Below, in pieces: positions 6,884 to 8,835 of a stretch of DNA of 8,835 nt. The DNA comes from Pseudomonadota bacterium. Lineage in GTDB: Bacteria; Desulfobacterota; BSN033; WVXP01; G020346125. The stretch's first letter is position 1. Each line of letters begins with the position of its first letter. Made by a program: the position numbers and the translations under genes. Location of the stretch: the NCBI GenBank assembly GCA_030608745.1, contig JAUWDQ010000107.1, positions 1 through 8,835 on the forward strand, in the 5' to 3' direction. Under the pieces are notes generated by a model. That model was not told where the DNA came from. It ran no database searches and was given only the letters and a program-made list of their open reading frames with translations.

Positions 6884-6889
6884 GGAGGT
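6884..6889 (+). promoter_or_regulatory. Strong Shine-Dalgarno deciding a GTG start
   Basis: GGAGGT lies 8 nt upstream of GTG at 6898-6900. This near-ideal ribosome-binding site, together with the signal sequence that follows, supports the GTG rather than a downstream ATG as the start. Confidence 0.85.
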
Positions 6890-6897
6890 GACAAAAC

Positions 6898-8541
6898 GTG
6901 TCGTCAGATAAACTATACGGAAGACTCATTGGCATTCTCTCCCTTATCTCACTGTGCGTATTTTTTACATCCTGTTCTTTTATGAAAACAGGCCCTTACG
7001 ATGACTACATCGGTCCCGTCCCTCAGCCCCCGACCACCGATGCCCCCAAAATTGGGACCAAACCATTTCAGCCGGACGCAACTCCCCCAAAGCCGACACC
7101 TGAGGGCCCGATAGAGGTTACGATCGAAAACGCTATTCTTCTTGCCTTGGAGAATAACCGCTCGCTACATGTGGAGCGATTCAATCCATCGATTCAACAT
7201 ACCTTCGAAGACCAGGAGCGTGCAGTATTCGATCCGGAGATAACGGGCGGTTTATCCGGTACCCGGGAAAGGAGTGAAACGCGGTCAAGGACCACCGGTA
7301 AAATCACTGAGGCTAGGACGAGCGAAACAGCTGCCGAGTTGGGCATTTCTCAGTTCTTTCCCACGGGCACAGAAGTGGGCGTCGATCTTTCAACGGATCG
7401 TATATGGTCGGATCTCTACAGTGATCAACACGCTACGCGCGCCGGCCTTTCGGTCACCCAGGCCCTCCTCAGGGGAGTCGGGCTAAAGGCAAATCTCGCC
7501 AGCCTTCGTCAAGCCCGGCTCGATACGCTCGCCTCGCAGTATGAGCTCCACGGCTTCGCGGAATCGCTCATCGCTCGAGTTGAAGAAACCTACTGGGACT
7601 ACACCCTGGCACAGCGGCAGATTGAGATCGTTACCGTCTCCCTGGAACTCGCGGAGCAGCAGCTCAGGGAAACTGAGGAGCGGGTCAAGATAGGGACGGT
7701 GGCCGAAATTGAGCTTGCCGCAGCTCAGGCGGAAATTGCACTCCGGCAGGTAAATCTCATTAATGCGCGTAACGTCTTGGCTACGACCCGTTTACGGCTG
7801 TTACGATTGCTCAATCCCCCGGGACCAAAGCTCTGGGATCGAGAAATTATTCTTCGGGATCGACCCGTTGTGCCCAAGGTGATCCTCGATGAAGTGGAAT
7901 CACATGTGGACGTCGCTCTCCTTATGCGGCCCGATCTGAACCAGGCCCGCTTGGAGGTCCAGCGCGGGGATCTTGAGATCGTAAAAACCAAGAACGGCCT
8001 GCTCCCCGTGTTGGATCTATTCATCACCCTGGGAAAGACGGGCTACGCCGATTCTTTCGGTGATTCCGTGAGCGATATCGACGGAAAGGGCTACGATATC
8101 TCCGGCGGGATCAGCCTGGCATATCCCCTCCGCAATCGGGAAGCTCGGGCCAGCCATCGGCGAGCAATACTCGATCGCACCCAGGCGATGGAAGCCGTTG
8201 ACAATCTTGCCCAGCTTGTCCAGGTGGATGTACGCGGGGCCTATATCGAGATCCAGCGCGCCAAGGAGCAGGTTACCGCCACCACTGCCTCCCGAAAGCT
8301 TGAGGAAGAAAAGCTGCGGGCGGAGACCGAAAAGTTTCGGGTCGGCAGATCAACCACGCTGCTCATCGCGGGGGCTCAGCGGGATCTCGTAATCAGCCAG
8401 ATCGCCGAAGTACGAGCGGTCGCGGATTATCTCAAGGCCCTCGTCAACCTCTATCTGCTTGAAGGGTCGCTCCTCGAACGCCGAGGCATTTCTGCCCCTG
8501 GCCGTGAACCCGTGGACCTATCGATTCCGCGGAAATGGTGA
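6898..8541 (+). CDS. Outer-membrane efflux lipoprotein, TolC/OprM-like (OEP family)
   Basis: This 547-residue protein is the predicted outer-membrane channel of the pump. Residues 6-25 are hydrophobic and end in FFTSC; Cys26 is the likely lipidation site, although the Phe at -3 makes the lipobox imperfect. Ser at +2 favours outer-membrane sorting. A Pro/Thr-rich linker spans about 38-76. Two OEP repeats follow, roughly 78-310 and 325-525. Each has the long amphipathic helices typical of TolC, for example ERVKIGTVAEIELAAAQAEI in the first and EKFRVGRSTTLLIAGAQRDL in the second; both contain the VG/IGT-type turn before a helix that marks OEP repeats. Length fits the family, slightly enlarged by the linker. 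It is 303 nt downstream of the permease on the same strand, separated by an inverted-repeat element, so it may be cotranscribed or have its own promoter. The family is clear; the pairing with the upstream RND genes is inferred from adjacency. Confidence 0.93.
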   Translation: MSSDKLYGRLIGILSLISLCVFFTSCSFMKTGPYDDYIGPVPQPPTTDAPKIGTKPFQPDATPPKPTPEGPIEVTIENAILLALENNRSLHVERFNPSIQHTFEDQERAVFDPEITGGLSGTRERSETRSRTTGKITEARTSETAAELGISQFFPTGTEVGVDLSTDRIWSDLYSDQHATRAGLSVTQALLRGVGLKANLASLRQARLDTLASQYELHGFAESLIARVEETYWDYTLAQRQIEIVTVSLELAEQQLRETEERVKIGTVAEIELAAAQAEIALRQVNLINARNVLATTRLRLLRLLNPPGPKLWDREIILRDRPVVPKVILDEVESHVDVALLMRPDLNQARLEVQRGDLEIVKTKNGLLPVLDLFITLGKTGYADSFGDSVSDIDGKGYDISGGISLAYPLRNREARASHRRAILDRTQAMEAVDNLAQLVQVDVRGAYIEIQRAKEQVTATTASRKLEEEKLRAETEKFRVGRSTTLLIAGAQRDLVISQIAEVRAVADYLKALVNLYLLEGSLLERRGISAPGREPVDLSIPRKW

Positions 8542-8565
8542 GATGGTGGGAGGAATTCCAGAAGC

Positions 8566-8606
8566 GAGAAAGAAACTCCCACACCCCTTTCGAGTAGGGT
8601 ATGGGA
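8566..8606 (-). terminator. Rho-independent terminator of the cyclodeaminase-family gene
   Basis: Read on the minus strand, TCCCATACCC (8606-8597) pairs with GGGTGTGGGA (8586-8577) as a 10-bp stem with one G-U wobble and a 10-nt loop. GTTTCTTTCT follows directly. It begins 18 nt after the stop codon at 8625. In the plus direction the wobble becomes a C-A mismatch and no T-run follows, so it mainly suits the minus-strand gene; transcripts from the outer-membrane gene would meet it in reverse. Confidence 0.6.
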
Positions 8607-8624
8607 AATGTGCGTGGGATTTAT

Positions 8625-8835
8625 TTAGACCTCAATTTGGGTACCAATGCCTCTTTCCAATGCCCTGTCATACGCCAATCGTGCTACTGCCGCATCCTCA
8701 ATGGCAAGGCCTACCGACTTAAAAAGGGTAATCTCGTCCTCCGTCGTCCGGCCGGGCATTATGCCGGTGACGACCTCCGAAAGCTCAGCCCGAATATCCT
8801 GCCGTGAGATGACCCCTTCCTCCATCGGGATGAGG
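8625..8835 (-). CDS. Ornithine cyclodeaminase/mu-crystallin family protein, C-terminal part (N-terminus beyond window)
   Basis: The last 69 residues of a minus-strand gene are visible, ending at TAA 8625-8627 and open through the right edge. The segment EEGVISRQDIRAELSEVV, followed by PGRTTEDEITLFKSVGLAIED, is the characteristic C-terminal signature of the OCD_Mu_crystall family. That family comprises NAD(P)-dependent Rossmann enzymes including ornithine cyclodeaminase, alanine dehydrogenase of the archaeal type, ketimine reductases and opine-type synthases. The C-terminal part contributes to dimerisation and lies after the nucleotide-binding domain, so the specific reaction cannot be deduced from this fragment. 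An internal ATG at 8825 exists, but the reading frame continues upstream (LIP-M) in family-like fashion and is not the true start. It converges on the outer-membrane efflux gene with 83 bp between them. Confidence 0.85.
   Translation of the reverse strand, partial: LIPMEEGVISRQDIRAELSEVVTGIMPGRTTEDEITLFKSVGLAIEDAAVARLAYDRALERGIGTQIEV

Larger units (their letters stand above)
6595..6897. other. Intergenic region between RND permease and outer-membrane factor
   Basis: This 303-bp stretch has no gene that I can support. The first 125 bp hold a weak terminator-like hairpin and a short GGGG-CAAT-CCCC hairpin (6630-6641). The remainder is occupied by an inverted-repeat element (6720-6875), then the ribosome-binding site of the downstream gene. 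No strong promoter was recognised. Confidence 0.7.

Noticed and set aside
8546..8582. GTGGGAG/CTCCCAC inverted repeat as a terminator for the outer-membrane gene
   Set aside because: The 23-nt loop and poor T-tract (ACCCCTTT) make it unconvincing, and it competes with the better hairpin at 8577-8606.

Overview
This window looks like chromosomal DNA from a Gram-negative bacterium. It carries a complete tripartite RND efflux system whose outer-membrane component is a predicted lipoprotein. Base composition looks moderate to slightly GC-rich in the genes and AT-rich between them. The repeat at 6720-6875 resembles dispersed repeats I associate with Desulfobacterota (the old Deltaproteobacteria) and related uncultivated lineages. 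That taxonomic placement is a weak inference from memory.

Layout: (1) 1-1402, minus strand: a DUF885-family putative zinc metallopeptidase whose C-terminus lies beyond the left edge. (2) 1403-2197: a gene-free divergent intergenic region of about 800 bp. It holds period-7 CCAAANN/NNTTTGG repeats in both orientations, a bulged GTGAAAT/ATTTCAC hairpin, a 15-bp tandem duplication, GTGCTGCR iterations, and a candidate promoter followed by a 22-bp palindrome. (3) 2198-3436 and 3433-6594, plus strand: an RND periplasmic adaptor and an RND (HAE1-type) inner-membrane permease, overlapping by 4 bp (ATGA). (4) 6595-6897: an intergenic stretch largely occupied by a MITE-like inverted-repeat element. (5) 6898-8541, plus strand: a TolC/OprM-like outer-membrane efflux lipoprotein with a strong Shine-Dalgarno and a GTG start. 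(6) 8625-8835, minus strand: the C-terminal end of an ornithine cyclodeaminase/mu-crystallin family protein, convergent with the efflux genes and followed by its own terminator-like hairpin.

The three plus-strand genes should form one proton-driven envelope-spanning pump: permease in the inner membrane, adaptor in the periplasm, OMF in the outer membrane. The substrate cannot be read from the sequence, and no regulator gene lies in the window. The flanking DUF885 and cyclodeaminase genes are on the opposite strand and have no evident functional link.

I see no clear evidence of a wholly new system. The most interesting material is non-coding: the repeat element between the permease and OMF genes, the palindrome directly downstream of the candidate pump promoter, and the layered repeats in the 800-bp intergenic region.
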